Assembly (NCBI GenBank): GCA_946536925.1
Contig: CAMNFC010000003.1
Span: forward strand, 1 to 58,460
DNA length: 58,460 nucleotides
Origin: an uncultured Selenomonadales bacterium
Lineage (GTDB): Bacteria; Bacillota; Negativicutes; Selenomonadales; Selenomonadaceae
Reading direction: 5' to 3'
Part shown: in pieces, positions 18,553-26,437 of the stretch
Layout: each line of letters opens with the position of its first letter
Numbering within the stretch: the first letter of the stretch is position 1
Notes under the pieces: generated by a model
The model's input: the letters and a program-made list of their open reading frames with translations, nothing else
Told to the model about the DNA's origin: nothing
The model's database searches: none
Position numbers and translations under genes: made by a program

Positions 18553-19737
18553 TCAAAGATAATCCAGCGGGCTGACGGGCTCGCCGTTCAAACGAACTTC
18601 AAAGTGGCAGTGCGGGCCGGTCGAATTTCCCGTGGAGCCGCAGTAAGCGATGAGGTCGCCTTGATTGACGTGTTGGCCGACGCTGACCGCCAAGCTTTCG
18701 TTGTGGCCGTAAAGCGAGACAACTCCGTCGCCGTGATCAATCATGACCGTGTTGCCGTAGCCGCCGATCCAGCCCGCCTCAATCACGACGCCCGAAGCCG
18801 CCGCGCAAATCGCGTCGCCGTATTCGCCGCCGATGTCCAGGCCGCTGTGAAATCTTTGCGTGCCGAAGATGGGATGAGTGCGCCAGCCGAATTCGGAAGT
18901 TATCGGGCCGGAGAGTGGCCAAATCATTTTTCCGCCGAAAGTTTGTTCGACGGGCTTGACGTTGCCGGCTCTGGCCGATTGATTTTGTCGACGGGCAGCC
19001 TCCGCCGCGCGACGAATTTCTTCTTCCTTTGCGTGAATCAATCGCTGCACTTCGTCCGAGGCCGCAATCATCTCGTCGTATTGTTGATTGTAAACTTCTT
19101 TGTCGTTTTGCATAAGATCGATCAAGGCCTGCTGCTTGGAAACTTTTTCCAGCTTGACGTTGAGAGCCTCTTGAGCTTTGGCCGCCAAATCTTCTTGAAC
19201 TTTTTTATCGGCTTCAAGTTTTTTACCGACCTCTTTTATCTGCGTTTGATAGGCCAGCACGCTCGTGACCAGCTCGGAGTCGTGAATCATCACGCGCTTC
19301 AGCAAATCCATTCGCGTCAAAAAATCTGCGAAGTCTTTCGCGCCGAAGAGCACATCCAGATATGAAATTTGTCCGTTGATGTAAATGTCGCGCACGCGTT
19401 TTTCCAGGACGGCGTGTTTTTCTTCGAGATCTTTTGTGGCCGCCGCGAGTTTCGTTTCGTTCTCGCCGATTCGGAAAATGGTTTCGTCCAGTGCCGCCTG
19501 CCGAGAGTCGTAAAGTGCATTTGCTTCGGCCGCCTCGTCGTCGAGTTGCCGCTTGAGTTCGGAGACCGAATCGATTTTGCCTTGAATCAGTTCCGCCGCC
19601 GCACGAGCTTTTTGTGCCGCTTCCTCATAGGCCGCTTTCTGATCTTCGAGCTTTTTGATTTCTTTGTCGTCGGCGAAGGCTGGCGCGTGTGCCAAAAAAA
19701 TTATCGCCGAGAGCACGATGAAAAATTTTTTAAACAA
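18553..19737 (-). CDS. Secreted M23 murein endopeptidase with coiled coil (EnvC/PcsB-like)
   Basis: 394 residues. A signal peptide (cut near APAFA-DD) is followed by two long coiled-coil stretches (about residues 25-115 and 150-235) and a C-terminal LytM domain from about 275. Zinc ligands are visible: HSGLDIG (His and Asp) and HCHFEV (second catalytic and ligand His), so the domain should be active. Such proteins cut peptidoglycan cross-links during cell separation and are commonly activated through FtsEX via the coiled coil. Here the upstream co-directional gene is a MacB-type ATPase whose end overlaps this start by 8 bases; ftsX is close by but divergent. EnvC-like control by FtsEX is therefore plausible, yet inferred. 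Confidence 0.92.
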   Translation of the reverse strand: MFKKFFIVLSAIIFLAHAPAFADDKEIKKLEDQKAAYEEAAQKARAAAELIQGKIDSVSELKRQLDDEAAEANALYDSRQAALDETIFRIGENETKLAAATKDLEEKHAVLEKRVRDIYINGQISYLDVLFGAKDFADFLTRMDLLKRVMIHDSELVTSVLAYQTQIKEVGKKLEADKKVQEDLAAKAQEALNVKLEKVSKQQALIDLMQNDKEVYNQQYDEMIAASDEVQRLIHAKEEEIRRAAEAARRQNQSARAGNVKPVEQTFGGKMIWPLSGPITSEFGWRTHPIFGTQRFHSGLDIGGEYGDAICAAASGVVIEAGWIGGYGNTVMIDHGDGVVSLYGHNESLAVSVGQHVNQGDLIAYCGSTGNSTGPHCHFEVRLNGEPVSPLDYL

Positions 19738-20440
19738 TGTCGATAACCTCGCTTGAGCCTTTGGCGATGTCCATGGTGATCTGTCCGTCCTTGACGAGGA
19801 TTTGGCGGTCGGCGGCCTGGGCGATGTCGGGTTCGTGCGTGACCAAAATTATCGTCGAGCCGGTCTTGTGCAGGTCGCGAAAAATTTCCATGATCTCGCC
19901 GGTCGATTTCGTGTCCAAATTTCCCGTGGGTTCGTCGGCCATGAGGATTGCGGGCTTCATTGCGATTGCGCGGGCGATTGCAACTCTTTGACGTTGGCCG
20001 CCGGAAAGTTCGCCGGGCAAATGTTGGGCGCGGTCTTCCAGCGAAACTTTTTTCAGCGCGTCGAGAGCCAGCGAAATTCTTTCCTTTGAGCCGAGACCTG
20101 CGTAGACGGCCGGCAGCGCGACGTTTTCCAAACTCGTCAGCTTCGGGAGCAAATTAAAATTTTGGAAGACGAAGCCGATGGTTTTGTTCCGAATCCGCGC
20201 AAGGTCGTCGTCGCTCAAGCCGCTGACTTCTTGGCCGAGCAATTTGTACGAGCCGACGGTCGGGCGGTCGAGGCAACCCAAAATATTCATCAGCGTGGAC
20301 TTGCCCGAACCCGAAGGCCCCATCAGCGCGACAAATTCTCCTTCGTCGATGATCAAGTCAACGCCGTTGAGCGCGGCCACCGTTTCCGAGCCCATCTTGT
20401 AAAGTTTTTTCACGCCCGTTATCGTCACGACGTTCGCCAT
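19730..20440 (-). CDS. MacB/LolD-type ABC transporter ATP-binding protein
   Basis: 236 residues, starting at ATG 20440 behind GAGAGGA; a longer open frame upstream to 20629 lacks any ABC character and was not used. Complete ATPase: Walker A GPSGSGKS, Q-loop VFQNFNLLPKLTSLENV, signature LSGGQRQR, Walker [13 protein letters not shown] and H-loop VTHEPDIA. The LLPKLTSLENV and GNLD features mark the MacB/LolD/FtsE branch of mechanotransmission ABC systems. Its natural partner is probably the MacB-type permease at 22569-23786, now on the other strand behind ftsX. A TTGCGG-17-TATAAT promoter candidate lies at 20475-20503. Confidence 0.92.
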   Translation of the reverse strand: MANVVTITGVKKLYKMGSETVAALNGVDLIIDEGEFVALMGPSGSGKSTLMNILGCLDRPTVGSYKLLGQEVSGLSDDDLARIRNKTIGFVFQNFNLLPKLTSLENVALPAVYAGLGSKERISLALDALKKVSLEDRAQHLPGELSGGQRQRVAIARAIAMKPAILMADEPTGNLDTKSTGEIMEIFRDLHKTGSTIILVTHEPDIAQAADRQILVKDGQITMDIAKGSSEVIDIV

Positions 20441-20474
20441 AAAAATTTTCCTCTCAAAAAAAATTCTCGGCGCG

Positions 20475-20503
20475 ATTATAAAAAAAAATTTCCGCGGCCG
20501 CAA
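20475..20503 (-). promoter_or_regulatory. Candidate promoter of the MacB-type ATPase gene
   Basis: Minus strand: TTGCGG (20498-20503), 17-base spacer, perfect TATAAT (20475-20480). Confidence 0.5.
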
Positions 20504-20520
20504 CCGTGAAAAATTTTTAT
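20504..20520 (+). repeat. Left arm of a 17-base inverted repeat flanking the ftsX to MacB-permease block
   Basis: CCGTGAAAAATTTTTAT here; its reverse complement, with one mismatch (16 of 17), is found at 23783-23799. The two copies bracket exactly the three plus-strand genes between them. Confidence 0.55.
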
Positions 20521-20528
20521 GATATAAT
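20520..20528 (+). promoter_or_regulatory. ftsX: Extended -10 promoter of ftsX
   Basis: TGATATAAT, an extended -10 (TG-N-TATAAT), 19 bases before the ftsX start. No -35 match is seen at normal spacing, where the inverted repeat lies. Confidence 0.5.
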
Positions 20529-20547
20529 TCGTCGGGGAAGTGATTGA

Positions 20548-21435
20548 ATGAAAATCCAAACGGTCGAATATTTTTTCCGCGAAGTACTCCTGTCGATGTT
20601 CCGCAAGCGGTGGATGACTTTCGCTTCAATCGGGACGGTGGCGGTGTCGCTTTTCGTTTTGGGCGTCTTTTTGATTTTGGTCGCGAACATGAACAAGATG
20701 ATCGATTCGCTCGAAAGTCAAGTTCAAATTTCCGTCTACATAAACGACGCGCTCAACGAGGCCGGCCGAAAAGATATCGAGAAGATGACGCGCGACATGA
20801 AAAACGTTTCGACGATTGAATACGTGCCGAAAGAAACCGCGCTGAAAATTTTTCGGGAGCGGCTCGGCGAGAATCAAAAAATTTTGGACGCGCTGGGCGA
20901 AGCAAATCCTCTGCCGAATTCTTTTTTGGTCACGGTGAAAAATCCCGCCGACGTGAAAAAAACCGCCGCGCTCATCGCGGATCTTTACGGCGTCGACGAA
21001 GTTAAATTCGGCCAGGACGTCGCGGAAAATCTTTTCGAGCTAACGCATCTGATTCGTCTTTTCGGATTGATTTTGATGGGCGTGCTCCTCTTGGCCACGA
21101 TTTTTATAATTTCCAACACGATTCGGCTGACGGTTTTTGCTCGGCGAAAAGAAATCGCAATCATGAAATATGTCGGCGCGACCGATTGGTTCATTCGCTG
21201 GCCGTTCGTCTTGGAGGGCGTCGTCCTCGGTTTGATCGGCGGCGGATTGAGTGCGTTGGCCTTGCGAAGTTTTTATTCGGCGACGGTCACAAAAATTTAC
21301 GAGTCGCAGGCGTTCTTCCCGCTGGTCGAACAATATCCGTTCATGCACTACGTGACAATCGCTTTAATCGTCGCGGGAATTTTAATCGGGACTTTGGGCT
21401 CGACCGTCTCGCTCAAACGTTTCCTGGAAGTTTGA
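20548..21435 (+). CDS. ftsX: Cell division ABC transporter permease FtsX
   Basis: 295 residues, four membrane helices: one after the N-terminal cytosolic segment (residues about 24-45) and three in the C-terminal half. The extracellular domain between helices 1 and 2 (about 50-170) contains QVQISVYINDALNE and VSTIEYVPKETALK, typical of FtsX. The C-terminal part has EIAIMKYVGATDWFIRWPF, the coupling-helix signature. With FtsE it controls murein hydrolases at the division site. Its FtsE partner is not adjacent but 4.3 kb away on the minus strand (25709-26434). The start ATG follows GGGGAAGTGATT. Confidence 0.95.
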   Translation: MKIQTVEYFFREVLLSMFRKRWMTFASIGTVAVSLFVLGVFLILVANMNKMIDSLESQVQISVYINDALNEAGRKDIEKMTRDMKNVSTIEYVPKETALKIFRERLGENQKILDALGEANPLPNSFLVTVKNPADVKKTAALIADLYGVDEVKFGQDVAENLFELTHLIRLFGLILMGVLLLATIFIISNTIRLTVFARRKEIAIMKYVGATDWFIRWPFVLEGVVLGLIGGGLSALALRSFYSATVTKIYESQAFFPLVEQYPFMHYVTIALIVAGILIGTLGSTVSLKRFLEV

Positions 21436-21461
21436 AAATTTTTTAAGGAGGAAAATTTTTT

Positions 21462-22549
21462 ATGAGCTCGCCAAAAATTTCTGTTCTCGTCCAAATGTAT
21501 AACCGCAAACATTACATCGCCAACTGCCTCGACAGCGTCCTCATTTAATCGTTCCAAGATTTTGAAATTGTCGTGCGCGACGACGGCTCCACCGACGGCT
21601 CGGCCGATTTTGTCGAAAAAAATTACGCCGCGGAAATTTCTTCGGGAAAAATCAAACTCAAGCGCAACGAAAAAAATCTCGGCGAAGACCCGACGACCAT
21701 TCGACTTTTCCTCGACGCCGCGGGAAAATATTTTTCCGTCCTGCACAGCGACGATATGTATCTGCCTCACGCTTTGAAATATCTTTACGAGACCGCAGAA
21801 AAATTCCAAGCCGATATCGTCCACACCATCAGATTTTTAAATTCGCCGCCCGACGGTGTCATCAAGGAAGGCACGCAGTTTCAAATAATGTCGCCCGAAA
21901 GCCAAAAGGTCGACACGGCCACCGTCATGCCCGCCGATCAGCTTTCCCGCTTCAAAGAATTTTTTTTACTCGTCTCTTTTCTTCGGGGACATTCAATACA
22001 CTTTTTTTCCGCCGCGATTTCGTCTTGGACAACAAAATTTTATTGGACACCCGCGCAAGCAATTTACACTGGCTCTTTCTGGCAAAGGTTTATGTCAAGA
22101 CGCCGGAAATTTATTACATTCGCCGCGACGCGCCCGATTCCATAACCAGGAGCGGCAACCACAACAGGAAAGATCTTTTTTTCGTCGAGCAGCTTGAAAA
22201 ATCTTTGAGCAAATTGATTGAAGACGGCGCGGCTTTCGAGCGTTTCGCCGACCAATTTGAAATCTTCAAGGAGCACCCCGAATTCAAATATTTGATCGCG
22301 GCCAGAGTTTTCAACGTGATGATTTCGTTTTACATCGGCGGTCGAGGATATTATCGCGGCGGTCGCGTGCCCGAAGAAGTTCGCGCGGCCGTCGAAAAAG
22401 TTTTCAAAAAATATTTCGGCGTGCACGCAGGCTATCCGATTTTCCTTTTCCATTTGATAAATTTTCATCGGTATCTTCCCGGCTTCGAACGAGTATTCCT
22501 AACCCCCACCCGAATCATCAGTGATTGGTTAACCGTCAACGCGGTCTGA
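21462..22549 (+). pseudogene. Decayed family 2 glycosyltransferase gene
   Basis: It starts well (AAGGAGG, ATG at 21462; KISVLVQMYNRKHYI), the GT-A N-terminal strand of family 2 transferases. A TAA at 21546-21548 breaks it after SVLI, where relatives have Gln (CAA to TAA). The frame continues with FEIVVRDDGSTDGS, the nucleotide-sugar DDGS motif, and VLHSDDMYLP, the DxD region. Two further slips follow: one extra T in the T8 run near 21960-21967 and one in the T7 run near 22002-22008. Reading across both restores SSLFFGDIQYTFF and RRDFVLDNKILLD. The rest is intact to 22549 (about 360 codons in all). With three lesions it is almost certainly not making a full enzyme. It lies between ftsX and the MacB-type permease. 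Confidence 0.88.
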
Positions 22550-22568
22550 AAAATTTTTGGAGGTTCAA

Positions 22569-23786
22569 ATGCTTTTTACCGAACTTTTAAAAATGGCGTG
22601 GCTCAGTTTGGGCGCAAACAAGCTGCGAACTTTTTTGACGATGCTGGGCGTTATCATCGGCGTGACGAGCGTTATCGCGCTGGTGAGCGTGGGCATGGGC
22701 GTCAAAAAAAATATTCTCGACAACATTTCGCGGCTCGGCTCGAACATGCTGATAGTTTCGCCCGGCAGCGCAAATCGCGGCGGCATGAGAGGTGCGGCCG
22801 GCTCCGTCATCACTTTGACATACGACGACGCCCAGGCCATCAAAAATAAAATCAAAAATGTCGAGCACGTTTCGCCCACCGTCCAAGGCAGCTATCAAGT
22901 CGTCTACGGCCACGAAAATTGGAACACGACGGTCACGGGCGTTATCCCCGAATACGTCGCGATTCAATCGTTGGAATTGAAGAGCGGACTTTTTTTCAGC
23001 GAGCACGACGTCGACGTAAGAAACCGCGTGGCAGTCATCGGCTCGACGGTCGCCGCAAATCTTTTCGAGAGCGTCAATCCCGTCGGAAAAAAAATTCGCA
23101 TCGGCAACGCGCCCTACACGATAATCGGCGTGCTTGAAAGCAAAGGTCAATCCGGCGGCGGCCAAGACCAGGACGATATCGTTTTGATTCCGCTGACCAC
23201 CGCGCAAGAAAGATTGGTCGGCGTCACCCACGTCCGCTCAATCAACGTGCAAGTTTCCGATTCGGACAAAATGGACGAGGTTCAAAGCAACATCGAAAAA
23301 CTTTTGCGCCAACGTCATCACATTCGCGCGGGAGCCGAAGACGATTTCAACGTGAGAAATTTGACGAGCCTCATGGAGATGATGAATTCTTCCGCGACGA
23401 TGATAACTCTTTTGCTCGGAGCAATCGCCGGAATTTCTCTTATCGTCGGCGGCGTCGGAATCATGAACATAACTTTGGCCTCCGTCACGGAACGCACGCG
23501 CGAAATCGGAATCCGAAAAGCTATCGGCGCGACCTACGCAAACATCATGCTGCAATTTTTAATCGAGTCGACAATGATAAGTATCATCGGCGGGCTCATC
23601 GGAATTTTAATCGGAATCGTCGCCGCGCAACTCATTTCAAAATTCGGCGGCTTCACCACCGTGATAAGTTCCTTGAGCATCGCGGCCAGCTTCGGGTTCG
23701 CGCTTTTCGTCGGAATTTTTTTCGGGCTGCTCCCCGCCAGGAAAGCCGCACGTCTCGACCCGATTGAAGCTCTGCGCTACGAATAA
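22569..23786 (+). CDS. MacB-type ABC transporter permease
   Basis: 405 residues. One N-terminal membrane helix (MLGVIIGVTSVIALVSVG), a large periplasmic MacB_PCD domain (about 45-270), then three C-terminal helices forming the FtsX-like domain, with SVTERTREIGIRKAIGA as the coupling-helix signature. Such permeases pair with an ATPase of the type encoded at 19730-20440 and, in diderms, often with a MacA adaptor; no adaptor gene is present here. The start ATG 22569 follows GGAGG; an earlier in-frame TTG at 22557 lies before that site. It follows the broken glycosyltransferase closely and converges on the pilin cluster 7 bases on. Confidence 0.93.
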   Translation: MLFTELLKMAWLSLGANKLRTFLTMLGVIIGVTSVIALVSVGMGVKKNILDNISRLGSNMLIVSPGSANRGGMRGAAGSVITLTYDDAQAIKNKIKNVEHVSPTVQGSYQVVYGHENWNTTVTGVIPEYVAIQSLELKSGLFFSEHDVDVRNRVAVIGSTVAANLFESVNPVGKKIRIGNAPYTIIGVLESKGQSGGGQDQDDIVLIPLTTAQERLVGVTHVRSINVQVSDSDKMDEVQSNIEKLLRQRHHIRAGAEDDFNVRNLTSLMEMMNSSATMITLLLGAIAGISLIVGGVGIMNITLASVTERTREIGIRKAIGATYANIMLQFLIESTMISIIGGLIGILIGIVAAQLISKFGGFTTVISSLSIAASFGFALFVGIFFGLLPARKAARLDPIEALRYE

Positions 23787-23799
23787 AAAATTTTCACGG
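23783..23799 (-). repeat. Right arm of the 17-base inverted repeat
   Basis: Reverse complement reads CCGTGAAAATTTTTTAT, 16 of 17 matching the copy at 20504-20520. It overlaps the last bases of the MacB permease stop and the short gap before the convergent pilin gene. Confidence 0.55.
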
Positions 23800-24294
23800 C
23801 AGCTCCATAAAATTTATCGTCGGGTCGTCTTTGTAAGAGCCGTCGGCTTGTTTTTCCGACAGAAAATATCCGTAGGCCAGACGATAAATTTCTTCGCCGA
23901 AAAATCCATCTTTAATCGTCGCATCACCCGTGAGATAAACTCCTCCGTGCCCGACATCGTCAATGATGATATTTCCGCGTTCGACCCAAACTTCGACGGT
24001 TATCTTGAAAGATTTTTCTTCTTTCTTGAGCGTTTTGTTTTTGACGGAAACTTTTTTCTTGCTCTCCGTCCACGGCCAACCGTCGTCAACGGGAAATTCG
24101 TCGGGATGTTTTCTGACGTATTCTGCCGCCTCGATGACGCCGCTTTCCGCAGCACTTTGCAGAGCCTGTTCAAATTCAAAATTCAAAACTTCGCGGGCGT
24201 GGTTCGCCTCCGATTCTTGAATGCTCCTGACAATCAACGCGACGACCAAAATCATGCACAGGCCAAAAATCGTCGCGAAACCTTTTTGCTTCAT
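23794..24294 (-). CDS. Pilin-like / PilX-type membrane-anchored protein
   Basis: 166 residues. A short basic start (MKQKGFA) leads into one hydrophobic helix (about 8-24), then a soluble domain with an amphipathic helix rich in Glu and Ala (FEQALQSAAESGVIEAAEYV). This is the usual plan of PilX-like minor pilins, though the Gly-Phe cleavage site is followed by no Glu at +5. It is the last of four such genes in a minus-strand run with ftsE at its head. A role in a type II secretion or type IV pilus-like fibre is inferred from position and shape; no assembly ATPase or platform gene is in the window. Confidence 0.65.
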   Translation of the reverse strand: MKQKGFATIFGLCMILVVALIVRSIQESEANHAREVLNFEFEQALQSAAESGVIEAAEYVRKHPDEFPVDDGWPWTESKKKVSVKNKTLKKEEKSFKITVEVWVERGNIIIDDVGHGGVYLTGDATIKDGFFGEEIYRLAYGYFLSEKQADGSYKDDPTINFMELP

Positions 24295-24301
24295 TGCGTC
24301 C

Positions 24302-24841
24302 TCAATCTTCCAAGCCCGGCACGAAAACCGCAGTGCTCATTTTTATTTTGCGGCCGGTGACTTTGCTTTTCATCTCCAGCTCGAAGTGCCAAAGTTTTTT
24401 GTCGCGTTCATCGGGATAAAAATTAAACTCCTCGACTTGCGTTTCGCCGAAATAATTGTTGCCGGTTATCGGGTTCGTCGCGTTGGTCGTTTGCCGCTTG
24501 TAATGAATCTTGTCGCCGCTGCGCATGTAAACGCGGGTATCTTTGCCGGCCTCGATAACGTCGCCGACGTTCGGATTTTTAACTTCGTTGGTCGTGCGAT
24601 AAATAATTTCGAGCGTGAAAGAATCTTTTTTCTCGATTTTTTTGGCGGCGCGCGCGTCATAAATCATTCGCGACAAAACCTCGTGGGCTTCTTCTTCTAA
24701 AACGTAATCGGCCAGCTGATCTTTTCCCAGCTCAAAAATTTTTATGCCGACGGAAACCAGCCCGAAGCCCAAAAAAATTAAAAGCGGCAAGGCTATCGCG
24801 AAGTGCAAGAACACGAAGCCGCCGCAAAATTTTTTATTCAA
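24302..24841 (-). CDS. Pilin-like protein (PilW/GspJ-like)
   Basis: 179 residues. A lysine-containing leader (MNKKFCGG) is followed by a hydrophobic helix (about residues 9-33) and a larger soluble domain of mainly beta character, such as TLEIIYRTTNE, VYMRSGDKIHYKRQ and KLWHFELEMKSK. Length and layout match PilW/GspJ-type minor pseudopilins, but the cleavage site is not canonical. It overlaps its upstream neighbour by 8 bases and lies 7 bases before the next gene, so translation is coupled. Confidence 0.65.
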   Translation of the reverse strand: MNKKFCGGFVFLHFAIALPLLIFLGFGLVSVGIKIFELGKDQLADYVLEEEAHEVLSRMIYDARAAKKIEKKDSFTLEIIYRTTNEVKNPNVGDVIEAGKDTRVYMRSGDKIHYKRQTTNATNPITGNNYFGETQVEEFNFYPDERDKKLWHFELEMKSKVTGRKIKMSTAVFVPGLED

Positions 24842-25229
24842 GACGAATCGTCCTTTCCTGCTCGAGAAAACTTTTTTGCCCGTCGACCGTCCACTCGACC
24901 CGAACCGTGACGAAGTGCAAATTTCCGTCGGAAGATTTTTCGCTTGCCGTGACGGTTAAAGTTATCGGGACGTTTGGGGAAAAATTTTTTGTCGTGCGCT
25001 CTTCCGCTGACAAATCCAAAATTCCTCTCGAAGCCGAACTTTCAATCAGCGCGAATTTTTCGTTGAGCAAATGCAGAGCCGTGAGCCGCAAAACCGATTG
25101 AGGATTTTTCATTCGCGGCGCGGCGTTGAACAAAATCATCGCGGCAAAAGAAGTTATCAGCGTGAGGAAGACGACGTGGAGCAACATGAACCCGCGCTCG
25201 TTGCGGAGAATTTTTTTTGTTTTAATCAT
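24834..25229 (-). CDS. Pseudopilin-like protein (GspI/PilV-like)
   Basis: 131 residues. The N-terminus holds a prepilin-like leader RNERGFMLLHVVFL: Gly before Phe is the expected cleavage point, but the +5 Glu of normal prepilins is His, as seen in some GspK-like minor pilins. One hydrophobic helix (about 14-34) is followed by a small beta-rich domain (VTVRVEWTVDGQ). It overlaps both neighbours by 8 bases. Confidence 0.68.
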   Translation of the reverse strand: MIKTKKILRNERGFMLLHVVFLTLITSFAAMILFNAAPRMKNPQSVLRLTALHLLNEKFALIESSASRGILDLSAEERTTKNFSPNVPITLTVTASEKSSDGNLHFVTVRVEWTVDGQKSFLEQERTIRLE

Positions 25230-25704
25230 CGGGTTTTGTCCTGCTGCCGCGAAAACGACCGACGCTGTCGAAGATAATGTAAGTTTTTTTGCCGAGCCCC
25301 GACGTCAAAGTCAGATGATTGGTTTCTGCCGGATCGATTTTTCCCATGTCGTCAAATTTGATTTGCCAGTATTGCGAATTATTTTTTTTGGAAGCAGTCA
25401 CGCCGCGCGAAAAAGAATGTTCGCCGAGATCTTTGTAGGCGGAAATTTTTCGGAAGATATATTTTTCGGGATAGACAATCAAACTGACGCGGCTGTCTTT
25501 CATTGTGTTGAAGTGATTGTCTTCCATGTGAGCCGCCCTGTCGAAAGATTGAACGAAGCGCAAATCCGTATAAAATTTTTTCGTCTCATAATCGAGAGCA
25601 ACACGGTCGAGGACGCGCTCGACATTCGGAATTGCGGCGGCGGCGAGGATTGAAATTATCAGCGTGACCAAAATAATTTCGAGCGTGGCGATTCCTTTTT
25701 GCAT
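25222..25704 (-). CDS. Pseudopilin (GspH/FimT-like)
   Basis: 160 residues. The leader is MQKG followed by IATLEIILVTLII: processing after Gly4 would leave Glu at +5, the canonical prepilin feature. The hydrophobic helix (to about residue 24, AAAAIPNVERVLDR) passes into a long amphipathic helix and a beta domain, the GspH/FimT layout. It is the best-formed of the four pilin-like proteins. Its ATG is only 4 bases after the ftsE stop, so it is read from the same message. Confidence 0.75.
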   Translation of the reverse strand: MQKGIATLEIILVTLIISILAAAAIPNVERVLDRVALDYETKKFYTDLRFVQSFDRAAHMEDNHFNTMKDSRVSLIVYPEKYIFRKISAYKDLGEHSFSRGVTASKKNNSQYWQIKFDDMGKIDPAETNHLTLTSGLGKKTYIIFDSVGRFRGSRTKPDD

Positions 25705-25708
25705 GACT

Positions 25709-26434
25709 TCACCTGTAAAAAATTTTGTCGTAAGGAGTCAGCGGCTTGGCAGATTTTTTTTCATAGAGGCCGCCTTTCTCGTCGCGAACAATTTTTCCGC
25801 CGTCGAGAGCGATGACTCGCCGTTGCATTTGGTCGACGACAGTTTTGTCGTGCGTGGCCATAAGGATTGTCGTGCCCGCCGCGTTTATCCGCTGAAAAAT
25901 ATCCATGATATCGCGGCCGGTTTCGGGGTCGAGATTTCCCGTGGGCTCGTCGGCCAAAACAATTTGCGGGTCATTTACGATTGCGCGGGCGATTGCAACT
26001 CGTTGTTGTTCGCCGCCGGAAAGTTGCGCGGGAAAATTTTTGAACTTGTCGCGCAAGCCGACGATATCGAGCACGGTGTTTACGGAGCGTTCCATGATTC
26101 GCCGCGGAGCCTCGATGACTTGCATGGCGAAGGCGACGTTCTCGTAAACGGTTTTGTCTTCCAGCAGACGATAATCTTGGAAGATGACGCCCAGCGACCG
26201 CCGCAGATACGGAACGTCTTTTTGCTTGAGCTTTGTGACGTCTTTTTCGTTGACGACGATTGAGCCGCTCGTTGCAATTTCTTCGCGCATCAAAAGTTTC
26301 ATCAGCGTGGATTTGCCGGAGCCGCTCGTGCCGACGACAAAAACAAATTCGCCGCGCTCAATGTCCAAGCTGACGGAATCGAGCGCGCGAACTTTGTTGT
26401 CATAAATTTTCGTTACGTCTTTGAGGTGAATCAT
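25709..26434 (-). CDS. ftsE: Cell division ATP-binding protein FtsE
   Basis: 241 residues. Walker [10 protein letters not shown]-loop [20 protein letters not shown] (the [13 protein letters not shown] run is characteristic of FtsE), signature LSGGEQQR, Walker [13 protein letters not shown] and H-loop ATHDKTVV. It powers FtsX, which lies 4.3 kb to the left on the opposite strand. ftsE instead sits 3 bases downstream of an iron alcohol dehydrogenase gene and directly upstream of four pilin-like genes. No clear ribosome binding site precedes its ATG, suggesting coupling to the dehydrogenase gene. The split ftsE/ftsX arrangement is unusual. Confidence 0.93.
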   Translation of the reverse strand: MIHLKDVTKIYDNKVRALDSVSLDIERGEFVFVVGTSGSGKSTLMKLLMREEIATSGSIVVNEKDVTKLKQKDVPYLRRSLGVIFQDYRLLEDKTVYENVAFAMQVIEAPRRIMERSVNTVLDIVGLRDKFKNFPAQLSGGEQQRVAIARAIVNDPQIVLADEPTGNLDPETGRDIMDIFQRINAAGTTILMATHDKTVVDQMQRRVIALDGGKIVRDEKGGLYEKKSAKPLTPYDKIFYR

Positions 26435-26437
26435 TTT

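Noticed and set aside
20441..20629. Upstream extension of the MacB-type ATPase to 20629
   Set aside because: The added residues have no ABC character and run over the ftsX start; ATG 20440 has a good GAGAGGA site.
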